A stretch of DNA of 64,000 nt from Stenopsyche tienmushanensis. Taxonomy: Eukaryota; Arthropoda; Insecta; Trichoptera; Stenopsychidae. The stretch's first letter is position 1, and each line of letters starts with the position of its first letter. Shown in pieces: positions 47,901 through 57,369 of this stretch. Position numbers and translations under genes: made by a program. Below the pieces are notes generated by a model. The model did no database searches and was not told the DNA's origin. It was given only the letters and a program-made list of their open reading frames with translations. The stretch covers positions 558,001 to 622,000 of the forward strand of contig WACJ01000045.1 of NCBI GenBank assembly GCA_008973525.1. The letters run 5' to 3'.

Positions 47901-50425
47901 ATATGGATATTAAGTTCAGGTTTTGCCCCTTGCTTTTGTAAAGCGGGCTATCGATATTCAAAACACTCTTTAAATAATATAAAGTTAGCCGATATATTGG
48001 ATTGGTGCGAAAGTTGTTGCCATTTAAGGGTACTTATTTAGAAATGGTGTAATTTTAAAATACAAGATTTTTACGTGATTTGATTTAACCTTTTGAGGAG
48101 TGAGCAAATTTAAAATCGGTGAAGTCGTTGATAACATAATCGCTTTACATCAATTACTTTCTGTCAGCTCCTATCAGCGTAAAAAAATCTTCAATTTGAG
48201 GCACAGTCAATTGTAAATAAGCACTATTGATAGCATACAAGATCACGTCATTTTTTACATAAAGAATACACAAGAAATCGATTCATTTGCTCCTGCTTTA
48301 AAAGAAAATGATAATCGGACAAAGACTCATTCAACAAGCAACGGCGAACAGGAAGCAATTAAATAAATAAACACTGACGATAGCACACAATATTTGGTAA
48401 TTTCTTTGTGTAAACAAATAAGAAACTTGAAATCATTATTAGTCGATAAATTTGGGCTAACGATATATACAATCGTGCGATGTATGCGGGGAAGCTCTCC
48501 GTCTCTGTCTCCCGAACTGCGCTACGTTCTCTCTCTGTCTCTATTTCAATGTACCGATTTCAATGTACAAGAGTCATTTTTCTGAATAGTGGAGAGAAGG
48601 TCCCAGACTTTGGGATAGTACTCCTTTAGGGGTTAAACGTTCATGAATTGTGTTGACAATCGGTTTTACGAGACAAGACAATTAGAATCTGATTGCATGT
48701 CAAAACGTTAATTGGTCATGGTAAATTCGGACCATCGATGGATTAAAAAAAACTTGTTAAGAAATTGGTGTATGATGAGATGTTAAGGATGCAGAGATTC
48801 TAAGTCTTTATTTACAAAAAAACGGAAATTATTTTCGCATCAACCTAATAAATAGCCTATGCGTTGAGAAAATTAAATGTTTAAAATAGCAACGGGCACA
48901 TCATGAAATAAATTTGGATGATGAAAGATAGTTCATTTTTAATGAGATAAATTACCGAATTGGAATGGTTGTTCAATATTGCCAAATGTAATGCGGTGTA
49001 TCTGCGTTGTGGAGTTTTAGCATTTAAATTAGCACCTCTTTTTAGCAAAACCTCCAGGATATGTTCGTGTCCTGCGGCAGCCGCATGGTGCAAAGCTGTC
49101 CAGCCTCGACCATCTTTTTTGTTGACATCACATCCTAATTTTAATACATACAAATAGCACATATTTAATTTAAACAAGCGTATTTACAGAGTTCGCCAGA
49201 CCAAGAATTACTAATTCTACTTCAATCGGGAGCAGAGGGCGACTGTGAAAATATATGTACCTCATCTGGTCATGATCTGTATTAAGTTTTATATTAAACA
49301 GAACCTCACCTTTTTTTAGCGTTGAAATCATATCAAAAGTACATTTTACATTTTTTTTTAAAATATATCACTCAATAAGTTCGTAGAATGACATATAGTT
49401 GGCGCCATTATTGATAAATTCATATTATTTTTATGAAGTACCAACCTTCAAATAATATGTGTCAAAAATATATCAGAAGGCGGCGTATTCGCCATTTTGT
49501 ATCGACATTTGTCCATGAGAAAGCTCTGTTCGAATTGAGTACCGTATTTGCTAACACTCGATCAAAAACAACAACGCGTCCATAATTCTGAGCGCAGTTT
49601 TGAGCTGTTTCAGCACAATAAAAATTGTTTTTTCATACGATATGTGACAATAGTTAAAACATGGATCCATCACTATATTCCAAAAGCAAATCGACAGTCA
49701 GCTGAGCAATCGACGAAAGCCGCCCAAAGCAATCAAAAGCCAAATTTCAGCTGCTAAAGCTTTGACGTTCGTATTTTGGTATTTAATTAATCAATTATCT
49801 CAAGAAAGGAAGAAGATAATATGGTGAGTTTGATGAATAAAGTCGTTATTTTATTTTGTTGTTTATTAAATAAGTTGTTTTATTAGTCATCCCATGAACT
49901 TATTGATTGATGTGTTGCATAAATGAAAATATGAGTATACCACAATCTAAGAGAGCTATACAAAGGTCGAGATCTCCATTAGATGCACAATATCCTAGTG
50001 GTGTTTTATCGCTTGAATTGTCGATGATATTCACTATTGTTTTGTTGAGTTTTACCAATTGGCACACAATATCTTTCTGAAATGAAGACAAGCAACACAC
50101 AATTGGAATAGTTTTTTGGAGCTTTCTCTTCGATCGTTAATCTTGAAATTTTATTAATATTTGATTTGTCATCGAAATAACTTACCCTCTTTATATCGAG
50201 CGCCTTAAAAATGAGAACGTTAAATGGTGAGTCTGAATAGCAGTTCAATTCGGCGACGATTTCATCAATGCTCATTTCTAAATTGATACAGAGTTGCAAA
50301 ATATCACTAAAATAAGTCAATATCATCGTTGGCATAATTAGCTTAAAGGTTTTATGTACTTTCGCGCTGTTGGGGAGAGAAATCATCTGACCTCTCCGAG
50401 AAGAGACCTTAGACTCTGAAGCCAT
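32910..50425 (-). CDS. Ankyrin-repeat protein, 21 exons, 926 residues
   Basis: Exons in order: 50425-50186, 50076-49941, 49134-48956, 46151-45908, 45834-45656, 45587-45440, 45360-45236, 45164-45053, 40157-40003, 39928-39775, 39443-39319, 39234-39126, 39054-39011, 37813-37735, 34745-34666, 34597-34492, 34423-34386, 34312-34267, 33545-33391, 33319-33181, 33097-32910. All borders are AG/GT, all phases join, and the total of 2,781 bases ends in TAA. Clear ankyrin repeats: DKTPLGYCASNGDLDLCIAL, GWTALHHAAAAGHEHILEVL, YTALHLAILNNHSNS, QTPLLLAVNLNNIEAIREL, KTPLSIAIEENCKIAINLL, STALHLAVYKGLDEE, GRTPLMLAISLNNTTAYHAL, SPLHVAVVENKPEIIKDLL, TPFQRSIFLKRTDIIKLFL; the middle is more diverged. The N-terminal 80 residues and C-terminal tail carry no known domain, and no signal peptide or membrane segment is seen. 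Probably a cytoplasmic protein-binding scaffold; the partner is unknown. Introns carry many transposons. The smallest exons (38, 44 and 46 bases) are the least certain. Confidence 0.82.
33795..34045 (-). repeat. Repeat C (solo-LTR-like), inverted partial copy
   Basis: Holds GGGGCGTGGGCGCTCTC, CAGAGTCCCGAGTCACTCCC, CTATCGGGTCGTGAT and CCCGCAGCCAAGGCTA in the family order, inverted. It lies in the intron between ankyrin exons 18 and 19. Confidence 0.6.
34905..35178 (-). repeat. Dispersed repeat F, copy 2
   Basis: Inverted copy of 27346-27600: CAACAACCCTGACACTTAGA, CATAGGTCATATGTGTG, poly-A stretch, ATTGTCGGTCCATGTGCAAA and a terminal AACATCCTGTATA. It abuts the left end of the mariner at 35180. 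Confidence 0.55.
35180..36346 (+). mobile_element. Decayed mariner with intact TIRs, split by repeat I
   Basis: Ends GGTGTATCCCAAAAGT... and ...ACTTTTGGGATACACC; 23 of the outer 24 bases pair. The right part (about 35937-36340) has mariner pieces in frames: GKYKVKIMLMVF then KGVAPQRV, and FKRAYRAWKIL-KKYVNVRE near the end. The left part (35238 to about 35760) is repeat I, found without the TIRs at 60643 and 52870, so repeat I is an insertion or replacement. Target duplication not evident. Confidence 0.65.
35238..35760 (+). repeat. Dispersed repeat I, copy 1
   Basis: Also at 60643-61160 (+) and 52200-52880 (-). Shared landmarks in order: CGGGTGGGT.TTAGACT, CCTACGCC, TTTGCTCAT.AAAC, CATGAGTTGGGTGCGCAGGT, ACGAGTACCATGGGGAAG, GACGCTC.GCG.GTAGC and GATCAGT.GAAGAC. 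Reading frames are short and disagree between copies, so it is likely an untranslated part of a retroelement, class unknown. Confidence 0.65.
36372..37525 (+). mobile_element. R1-like retrotransposon, 5'-truncated, with target duplication
   Basis: Flanked by perfect 15-bp duplications GACTAATAAAAATGA at 36357-36371 and 37526-37540, with a poly-A tail at about 37505-37525. It encodes the C-terminal third of ORF2: KTLRYLGIVLDSKLTFRQHI, INSILLYGAPIWHEAL, then after one frame change near 36690 ALRVTAAYRTVSEEAVLVIA, DESTKGRWTHRLIP, RLTQVLTGHGCFGAYL and CHHCEAVADDAEHTIISC, a C-x2-C...H-x4-C motif. The second frame (36688-37293) is intact to its stop. The first ATG lies in the target duplication, so it is host DNA, not the element's start. 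Located in the intron between ankyrin exons 14 and 15. Confidence 0.9.
38080..38880 (+). pseudogene. Mariner transposase relic (family beta)
   Basis: Pieces in order: GIWVPHELSSTVLEQRI, KMIVTENEKWVL (first catalytic Asp replaced: TENE for TGDE), QHDNARPHAARITQNKIREL (second Asp kept) and HPPYYPDNAPPDYHLF (third Asp kept), then LERSLRN. Stops and frameshifts make it inactive. Its 5' flank shows GACCTGACATATAGATGGCG, probably the outer end. It lies in the intron between ankyrin exons 13 and 14. Confidence 0.82.
40440..40570 (-). repeat. Repeat C fragment
   Basis: Holds GACTGCTCCCCGCCAGCACGTGTTC, matching the inverted copy at 17999-18305 (GGCTCCCCGCCCACCACGTGTTC). Only this part is recognisable. 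Confidence 0.45.
41023..42013 (+). pseudogene. R1-like ORF1 (gag-like) relic
   Basis: Starts MAENNLKEEWENLYRAQ with a Gln/Leu-rich coiled-coil segment, then a stop; later frames give AVTQLVRRTARGELVLTLRP, then in another frame EPQYFRCLSYGHVAANC, CTKCWERGHKLAEC and CAPCK. These are the CCHC zinc knuckles of R1/jockey-type ORF1; the first Cys of knuckle 1 is Tyr, knuckle 2 is perfect C-x2-C-x4-H-x4-C. At least two frameshifts. Lies in the intron between ankyrin exons 8 and 9. ORF2 does not follow. Confidence 0.78.
42290..42600 (+). pseudogene. R1-like 3' module fragment
   Basis: Frame 42322-42513 gives MGHGRFKAYLLRFS and SECPCTHTEMTADRVLW-SCPGM, a complete C-x-C...C-type variant of the ORF2 end motif, with the GPVGHADLV block in another frame. 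Confidence 0.6.
42830..44885 (+). pseudogene. Mariner relic split by an RTE insertion
   Basis: Left part (about 42830-43018) reads DLKGVLLIDCIHNIQTVNAA, then YYC-LLDDAEAV and, with breaks, YDNS-DSLTHLY. The right part (44674-44885) continues HPSYSPDLAP-like sequence (CATCATACAGTCCAGACTTAGCG) and the AACGATTTCGAA...GTGCGCAACTGCTT...TTCTTCAGTGA block, ending like other mariners. Removing the RTE and one target copy restores continuity through the catalytic centre. Confidence 0.7.
43019..44660 (+). mobile_element. RTE-like non-LTR retrotransposon, 5'-truncated, RT frame open
   Basis: A single open frame (to stop 44622) encodes about 533 residues of reverse transcriptase: FRPGRSTVDQLFSVKLF, HHVFVDFCRAYDSINREKLW, TGVRQGDALSPILFNIALE, AFADDIDVVAKS (catalytic Asp pair, from 43831), INYEKTKLMTVS, FKYLGSILTEKN, and the C-terminal RRLHWAGQVVRM, GRPRLRWADQVKKDAARLG. 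The endonuclease is missing, lost by 5' truncation. The 3' end is a short UTR with a tandem GTAA run, as in RTE-type elements, not poly-A. Perfect 13-bp duplications ATTTATACTAGGA flank it at 43006-43018 and 44661-44673. An in-frame ATG at 42991 lies outside the element. Open frame and perfect duplication indicate a young insertion; RTE assignment is by C-terminal pattern and tail type. Confidence 0.9.
46215..46500 (-). pseudogene. Mariner transposase relic, internally deleted
   Basis: The frame reads APKTAKAIPPADKVKAPVFW, DALRTIFIEYLQKRKTINEY, YAMVDGYL, then jumps to KQGIEAIEHRWEMCTELKR, the C-terminal end. The second and third catalytic-Asp regions are missing although the frame stays open for 94 codons. 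Lies between ankyrin exons 3 and 4. Confidence 0.72.
46530..46900 (+). pseudogene. R1-like ORF2 fragment (thumb region)
   Basis: Frames give ARNWGVRRRPLFAVYKGIIV, SISTYVCERI, then ASLILITKAFCMVPTDNL and PMVAVQV. This matches the LDWGVRGRPLLTAYTGFFVS and ITKALRTMSTKGLPMLV stretch at 19790-20100. Broken. Confidence 0.6.
46905..47460 (-). pseudogene. R1-like 3' module, inverted copy
   Basis: Frame 47028-47324 gives VRFELSITSECPYGDPFMNA, DHVLWTCLGMASDHEA (C-x-Y...H...C, one Cys lost), then NPNFGPVGHGNYMATPSIF and FYDFYRVIEALL. The flank CGACCCCAAAAAAGG..GCGAGC is shared with the copy at 1890-1930. Confidence 0.65.
47600..47870 (+). pseudogene. R1-like 3' module, fragment
   Basis: Opposite orientation to its neighbour 130 bases away. 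Retains CAGGTTTGGACTTTC, GATCTCGAAGTGTCGATG, GATCCATCCATGGAC, GGCATGGCTTCCGATC and GCGGACCAGTTGG-AACACA. Reading frame lost. Confidence 0.58.
47998..48035. repeat. Mariner-type terminal sequence
   Basis: TATTGGATTGGTGCGAAAGTTGTTGCC resembles the outer ends of many mariner elements (TTGGTGCAAAAGT-type). No matching inverted end was located nearby, so only a fragment is claimed. Confidence 0.35.
49390..49850 (+). pseudogene. Mariner transposase relic
   Basis: Reads RSFELFQHNKNCFFIRYVTI then KTWIHHYIPKANRQSAEQST, with AAQSNQKPNFSC, the first catalytic region (normally MDETWIHHYTPES; here the Asp position is changed), then SIISRKEEDN. Preceded by a GACATATAGTTGGCGCC sequence similar to the flank of the 38-kb mariner. 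Lies between ankyrin exons 2 and 3. Confidence 0.75.
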
Positions 50426-50489
50426 TTGTTAACGAAAACTGTTAGCTAAATGTTTTGTAATGTAAAATATAAATTTTTTAGAGTTATAT

Positions 50490-50880
50490 TTGAGTTGTGT
50501 ATTTTAACACTGAAATTTGGCGTGCCTGTAATTCTTCTGCGAAACATAATTCCACCGCGACATGTAGCAACGGTATCAGGTTTTTAGTGAAAAAAAGGAT
50601 GAATAATGTCATCAGAGCTACAGTTTGAAATGAAAATTTTGAAGAAGAAGAGGTTGTGCTCCAATGATTCCGACTGATATGCTATTCGAATTGAAACGTG
50701 TGCAGCAACAGAAACACACAGGCTATGCGTGCATGCTTCTCACATGGATAGCTGTATACGGGCTGCTCACGCCCAAATAATTTATTATACATCATACGGA
50801 AATCTGAAAGCACTTTATTAGCACGGCATAAGCATAATTTTTGGGACGAATATAATAACAACATGAGCCTTCTTTTAACA
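50490..50880 (-). repeat. Dispersed repeat A, copy 3
   Basis: Same orientation as copy 1; lacks the adjoining R1-like module. Starts about 70 bases upstream of the ankyrin start codon, so it may lie in that gene's promoter or 5' UTR. Confidence 0.65.
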
Positions 50881-52190
50881 ATAAATTATATGGTCAAGTG
50901 TATTTTGACTTAAATTTGAACAGCGAAATATTTGGTCCAAACAACTACAAATTTTCACGAACGATTTTGTAGTTTGAATAAAATCATTTTAATTATCTGC
51001 TTGCTTGGTAAAAGGTAGTATTAATTAACGACATTATTAAAATATTTGCCCAAAAAATAATCAAAAAATATATTTTTAAACGGCCGTCTATTTTATTACA
51101 AACAATATTTTGTTACTTCAAATAATTTTAATAATATTTTACTGAAAATGTGATCATTGTTTTTAAAACTACTTTTAAATAGATTTTTAAAAAAATTCAA
51201 GGAAAAGTTATTAATCATAAATTAACGATATTATTTGAGGTTTTAGTCAGCAAATTAAATATGAGATTTTAAGTTTGCGATTTTAAATTTTAGGCAGTTC
51301 ACAAAATATTTAAATTTGAATGGAAATTTGAGGAAAAAATTCTGGCAAATTCAGAATCAGCCCATTTAACTCTTTGAAAGTTTATGCTGCTTTAATTTTC
51401 GACATAAATGTCTGTATTTTGTAGTTTAGAATGAGATTAGTAATATTGGATTTTATTTACCCTTTTATTTCACATAGAAACGACAAACTTAGTAGGAAAA
51501 TCTCATTCCACTTTTTATTTTACTGGATTTGCACGGACAGCTACACTCCATGAGAAGGTAACTAAAATGACGGAAACGATAAGAAATCATATTTGAAGTA
51601 TATGACGATAAATATAGGGTGAAATAAAGTTTGGCTTAAATATTTTGACGAAAAATAAAACTGGCCGTATAAATTACTGTTAAGGTTCTTAACGTTAACG
51701 GCTTAGCAGCAGTTAACTTTAAATGTTAACATCAAAGCTGGTTTTTGGTTTAAATAGATAAAAGATGATCCACTGATGAAGATAAAGAACCACGCTCCTT
51801 GGAACTATAGGTCCAAGTCAATCTTACTGTGAACATTTATGACAGGATCCTGGTGCAGTTGCTAAAATATGGAGATTTTTCTTTGCAGGGGAGATTGAAT
51901 AAAATCGTTTTGTCTATATGGTAGATTGAATTCATGCTATCAAGTAGAGGAAGGCATTTATTAGATTTAACTTTGGTCAGGTGACTGAGACAGAACTAAT
52001 ATGTTTCAATGCAAGCAGGTAAACTATAGGCCAATATATTTAACATTCGTTTATACCATGATCCATTTCAAGGCCTGTTTATATAGAACTTAGTAACTCT
52101 GTAAATTTGAATAGTAGTAAATTAATAAAAGTAAATGATTTAAAACAAGACGACAGACATCAGACAGCGACGACTTGATGGGTTCATTAT
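50881..52190. other. Intergenic, no gene seen
   Basis: Very AT-rich. No recognisable frame and no shared repeat noticed. Confidence 0.4.
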
Positions 52191-52199
52191 AAGTCGAAC

Positions 52200-52880
52200 C
52201 CATTTCCTGTGCTGCTGTATGGTCTGTTCTGGGTTACTCCGGATTAGCCACACAAAGAGTGTCTTCCACTGATCCTTTAGCTCCATGAGAAACACTACGC
52301 GCAGAGCGTTCAGGCGTCCACCTCTTTTGCTCCACGCCCTCCATAGGAGACAAATTTTCCGCGGGAAAGACCAAATTCAGACTATGTGCCCCCGAAGATG
52401 CGAGGAAGAAGGACTAATGTTATACTAAATTCAAGGGATTTACTTCCACAGGTTCACTACCACCACGAATCCAACCTCAGTTTGAAGGGAGCTGCAGCAG
52501 ATGACGGACTATAGGGGCTATCCCTTCCCCATGGTGGTTCGGTCATTTTTAGTACCTAACCACGGAGACGAGTCGCCGTTCGAACAGCTTAAAACCGTTC
52601 TCCCCTGTTTGACTAGGCTGTTGAGGATAGTGGTAAGCCTTTGACACAGTCTCCACCAACTATTGTAACCGGCTGTTCCCTTTGCTGTGTGTGTGTGGAA
52701 TACACACCCCTTTACAGGGTGACCTGCGCACCCAACTCATATTAGCTGGGCCACCCCAGCTGCGTTTGATGAGCAAACCGACGAGGCTACTTTCGTGTGC
52801 TTCTACTCCACATCATTACTCCTGGAGTTCAACCGTTGCCCACGGGCGTAGGGTTGGCTCCCCCCCACCCTGGGGTTTTA
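52200..52880 (-). repeat. Dispersed repeat I, copy 3 (inverted)
   Basis: Inverted version of the landmarks at 35238 and 60643, including CCACACAAAGAGTGTCTTCC, CCATGGTGG, GTAGTACCTAACCACGGAGAC-like sequence, ACCTGCGCACCCAACTCAT and GCCAACCCTACGCC. It contains an extra about 150-base segment near 52320-52490 not in copy 2. Confidence 0.65.
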
Positions 52881-53026
52881 TGGGTACTTTAAAAACTGCA
52901 TTAAAACACAGACTCTTTTTCTGCGGTATTGTAACGCATGCCGGGTATTCACTAGTAATTTATAAATCGTTGATTAATATAGATATTATATCAAAAAATA
53001 TTCAGTGTCGTTAATTTCAAAGCTAG

Positions 53027-53440
53027 TGTAGTATGGACGAATTATCTTCCTCGTTCAGTGGCACTATTTATCTGAGAAGATTTAATTCCCCAAATTAACA
53101 GCGACATCTTCCGTCTTTCTCTAGGCGCAATGTATTATTTTAACAGCGCCATCTCTTGTGGCCCTGTGGAGACATTGCACCTGCATACCGACGGATCGCT
53201 TCTTGCGCCTGCCTCGTTGCCGGTTGGGTGGTGACGCGCAGAAGGCGGGAGTCGGGGAGAGTCATCGGTTAGCCTTGGCTGCGAGACTACATCCTTCCTG
53301 CCTTTCCACTCCCATCCATCCGTGCGGCTACATCATGACCCGAAAGAATAACGAACCCATGTGATAGCGCGGTCATCCTGACGAACACTTGGGGGTGGGG
53401 AGCCACCCAGAGATTGCCCTACGAGCTCCGACGCTTCAAA
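53027..53440 (+). repeat. Repeat C (solo-LTR-like), long copy
   Basis: Begins TGTAGTATGG, then GAAGATTTAATTC.CC, CAGCGACATCTTCCGTC, AACAGCGCCATCTCTTGTGG, GACATTGCACCTGCATACCG and GGTTGGGTGGTGACGCGCAG, the same order as at 10981-11442. The end is decayed. Confidence 0.65.
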
Positions 53441-53639
53441 AACATAAATGTCTACAATACAGTACAACTAGCAATATTTATTCAAGGAACTAGCATGCAT
53501 ATTACAAAGAATTTTTGATTATTTAGCCACTAAAATAAATAAAATAAAACTAATAGTGAAGATATATTTGAAGCTGTTAACAGCCAAAAGTATCTAACTT
53601 GATGTATATACTTATTTTTAAAAAATACAGTAGAAAGTA

Positions 53640-54320
53640 TCTATCTTATTAAACTTTGCGGGAGTCTGCTCCTTCGCTTAAAATGGTGAAATATTGGATG
53701 GCAGAGTTTAAATGACTATGCTACAATAAATGTTGAAGAAAATCCACAACATGTGCGCTAGCTGGCAAACATGGTGTACGTTTCAAAAGCGCTGTATATT
53801 GACTGAAAATTTGGACATGAGTAAGCTGCGCGCAAGATGGGTGCCGCGTTTGCTCCCAGTGGTACAAAAACAGCATCGTTCAATTGAGTGTTTAGCATTG
53901 TTTTACAGTAATAAAGCCGATTTTTTGCGTCGATAACCATGGATGAAATATGAGTCCATCACGAAGTAATGCTTCGGATCCAAGGAAGGCGAAGATAGTT
54001 TTATCTGCAAGCAAGGTCTTGGTGTCAGTTTTTTGGAATGCGCATAGGATAATTTTCATTAATTTGCAACGTTTGAGTTATGATATCAAATGATGCATTT
54101 TCAATCTTCTCTCTAAATCGCTGATCAATATTTAATATGAACGGTGAATCGTTGATTGAATTAATACATGAAGTAATATTTGACATTGAAACGGGATGTC
54201 ATGGACATGCCGATTTGGATAACTGGAATGAGAACATTCTTGGCAAAATATATCGTCGATGGTTAGAGCTGTCTGACTATGTTAGAACCATTTGTGTATG
54301 AAACAACAACAGCATCTGTA
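53640..54320 (+). pseudogene. Mariner transposase relic
   Basis: Reads HILTENLDMSKLRARW-like sequence, then VPRLLPVVQKQHRSIECLAL and FYSNKADFLRR, then with a frame change KYESITK and LSASKVLVSVFWNAHRIIFI. Matches the segment leading from the helix-turn-helix linker through the first catalytic Asp to VFWDAHGIIFIDY in mariners. Inactive. Confidence 0.78.
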
Positions 54321-55780
54321 AATTAAAAACATACAATATATTTTTGTTTGGCAGTTTGTTTCAAATCATATATATTTTAAGTGTTAAACAAATTTGAATT
54401 AGAGCATTGTTCTATCCATGCAAGTTTTCTGAGTATTGAAGAGAAGTCGATCATAATAAAGTAACTATATAAATAAAAATATCAATAGTGTTTTGTAGTT
54501 TAAAGGGCATCAGAGCATGATTTTACAATAGAAGCGATTTGTAATATTTGGGTTAAGCTGTTACTGTAATACTATAAAGGACTATTTGATGCCCTTTGGG
54601 ATAATGTTTTGTGAGGAATTGTGGTGCGAAACGTGTTACGATACATGTCATTGTTTGGGATCCTTTCCAAACATTTTCTTGTGTGATTTGCTCCCTAAAA
54701 ATATTGGGTTGATGCAAATGTCTTTGTGTATTTTTTCTTATTCAATGTTGATATTCTCTAATTATTAATCTGTAATAATCTTTGATATTTAGCAAATTTC
54801 ACTGTTTTAATTAAAATTATATTAAATTTAAAAAAATATTAGTTATATGAAAAAATACGTACGTAAAAATTCAGCTAAAGAGAGTATTTGTCCTTCCAGT
54901 AGCAGGATATGGTTGATTCAGACGTTTCTGTTCTCCATATAGTTAAAGTTTAAAAAGCTTCAGTCATTAGCCTCATTACAAATAAATTGTGTTCAGAGCT
55001 ACTTCAGTTTCCATGACCAGAAATACAAATGTAATGTTACAAGAAAGGATTATCCCTCATGGGCCAGGAACAAGTATGAAAACACTCCTTGCAGAATATC
55101 TCACACTAACAGATAAATATGTAATGCATCTTCTTTTTTTATCTCGCTGACTAGATTCAGATAATAATAAGATTATCTGATACTTATCTTAATATTAATA
55201 AGCCCGTCTTTATGACAGAATTAATTTAATTCGTAGCACAAAAATTATTCAAAAAATTAAAAAGAATTTGAAATTTTAATTTTAAAAATATATTACCGAT
55301 TCAAAATTTCCGTTCAATTTGAATTTTTGATATGTAATTTTAAACAAATACATAATAAACCCAAAAATAAATCTATAAATATCCATTGTAGGGAAGGGCT
55401 TTTGGCCGACATCGAACTCTGTGTTGTCTTCGTCGCTGCGGCTTTTGCCGCGTTGTTCGCTTACAAAAATTTCACCGGGGGGTCACTCGGATGTAAAACA
55501 ACCGATCACAGTATCGATTAATGGCAGATTTTCAAGAAGGCACGGTTCTTGATATTCCTCGGCGACTCATTTCTTAGATACCACGTCATAAAAAGGACTC
55601 AAAAGAGAAAATGGAGACGATAAAAAATGAACTCGCTATTATAGCATTTATTTATCCTTTCGATAATAGGCGAAGGCTTATTTCAAGCAAGCATTTTGCT
55701 TTGCTTGTTGTCAAGTTGCTTGATATTAAATGAATTTTCATCTAGGAAGATACAATTAAGAAGATACATCTAGGAAGATA
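54321..55780. other. Intergenic, no gene seen
   Basis: AT-rich; a GC-richer patch at 55390-55520 carries a short frame (ELCVVFVAAAFAALFAYKNF) with no recognisable family. Confidence 0.4.
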
Positions 55781-55789
55781 AATAAGACA

Positions 55790-56790
55790 ACCTGTAAGTC
55801 TACCTCCACCCAGACTCATCCGTTCCCCGCCGTTCGTTCGGTGATTCCGAGGTCCCTGTTTACTATCCACACGGCTGTTCTCTGGCTTAGATCAGGAAGC
55901 CAGACGTGTGTGTGTTCTCTGTATTGCTAGGATACTATCGCGAGTTCTAGCTTTGTATCATAGACTTCGCGCTCGAGCAGTGCCTTTTCGAGGTATCTCT
56001 TCAGTGCTGCTCACTTTCTACTTCCAACTTATATGCCGCGCTTTATCATCGCCTTTGTGGCTACATGATGGGCAGTGCGGGTCTTCCTGGCAGTTTCTGG
56101 CCTTGTGTCCGTTTCCCGCACAACTCCAGCATTGCGCTGCCTTGTCCTCAGCCCTGCAGCTTATGGCTATATGGCCAAATGCCCTGTATCTGTAACACTG
56201 CAAGATCGGGAGTTGCTCCCTGAACTCACAGTGCATTATACCGATCCTAATATTGCCAACCTTCTCTAGTATTTCCCTTAGTCTATCTGTCCAGGATAAT
56301 TTAGCCGTGCGTGGCTGTGGCCCAATTGCTGTGGGGTGAAGCTTATGTACCACAATGCTAGGCCATTCTTTTTCCTCTACAAATATTTGCAGGACTGCGC
56401 GCACCTCTTCCTGAGTGATGATTTCGTCCATGTCCTGTATGCATCGTTTTCTTGGATTTAACTTTTTTTTACGGATAGGCCCTCCTCAAGTTTCCCCACC
56501 TCTATAGTTTTTTTAGGTCATCCATCTTTGGGTCACCCTTCTTAAGCAACACGAGGAGATCACCTCTTCTCGTGCGTCTAATCCCCTGATTTCAGGGATC
56601 TTTTCAGCAGGATCCATTCTCATGTTTTTAAGTACTTCAGAGTACTCTGGTCGTTTTCTTTTTCGGCTGACGGGTCCTCCGTCACTTTTATGATAACGGC
56701 ATCTATCGTCCTCTGCCGACTTCGCTTTATGTTTTTTATTGTTTTCGTGCTGGTGTGGATTAGTTTGCCAGTCTGTTTCCATTTGGCTGC
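55790..56790 (-). pseudogene. R1-like element: ORF1 and start of ORF2
   Basis: On the - strand: a basic N-terminal part (56782-56513, VSRKRKRPEYSEVLKNMRM), a frame change, then 56431-56018 with DEIITQEEVRAVLQIFVEEK, RIGIMHCEFREQLPILQCYR, a knuckle CYRYRAFGHIAISC (second Cys lost), an intact CWSCAGNGHKARNC and CPSC. Further on, broken frames give AVWIVNRDLGITERTAGNG, the start of the ORF2 endonuclease. Cut off near 55790. Confidence 0.75.
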
Positions 56791-57369
56791 TCGCTCGCTA
56801 CTTGTTCCTCTGTTCTGCGTTGCTTTCTGCTAATGACCGTGATCCAGCTATCTTATTGGGTTGGGGTAGGTTGTTGTAGCTGGTTATGCTTCTTTGTCTG
56901 TGTCTGCTTGCCTGCATTTGCAACACGTCTCTTGGTGCTTATCCTGTTCGTAGGCACGACTATACTGGCTTTTTCAGAGCCAGTTTCTTCGCCATATTAT
57001 GCCACCTCAGCTAGGTTCCTAACGCACATCACAAGGTCACAAATGACCCTCCTAATGGGCGAGGTTCACGTTCGATCTTCCACCAGTGTACTCCTGCATT
57101 CTGCCTATTATATGTATCATTTCCTCGACATAATTATTTGTTTCGTTTCCTGTCTTCTTTCTTAGTTTTCCTTGTTGATCCAGGGAGTGACCCGCAGTCT
57201 TTGACGCCTTCCCACGTTTTTACGCCGCCATGTTTTGGCAGGGTTTTAATCAAGGTTGTTTATCATCACTCAAAGAAAGAGTTCCGGGAAGGTTCCGGAA
57301 AATCTCAATAAAGTAGGGCGACAACGAAATTACGGAAAACTATCGAAATATCCCGTAAAAGTCACGGCA

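Noticed and set aside
32910..50425. Bacterial (e.g. endosymbiont) origin of the ankyrin gene
   Set aside because: It has 20 introns with canonical borders and eukaryotic transposons inside; no bacterial genes are nearby.
55908..57165. + strand Cys/Leu-rich frames at 55908-57165
   Set aside because: They are antisense to the R1-like ORF1/ORF2 relic on the - strand or lie in its flank.
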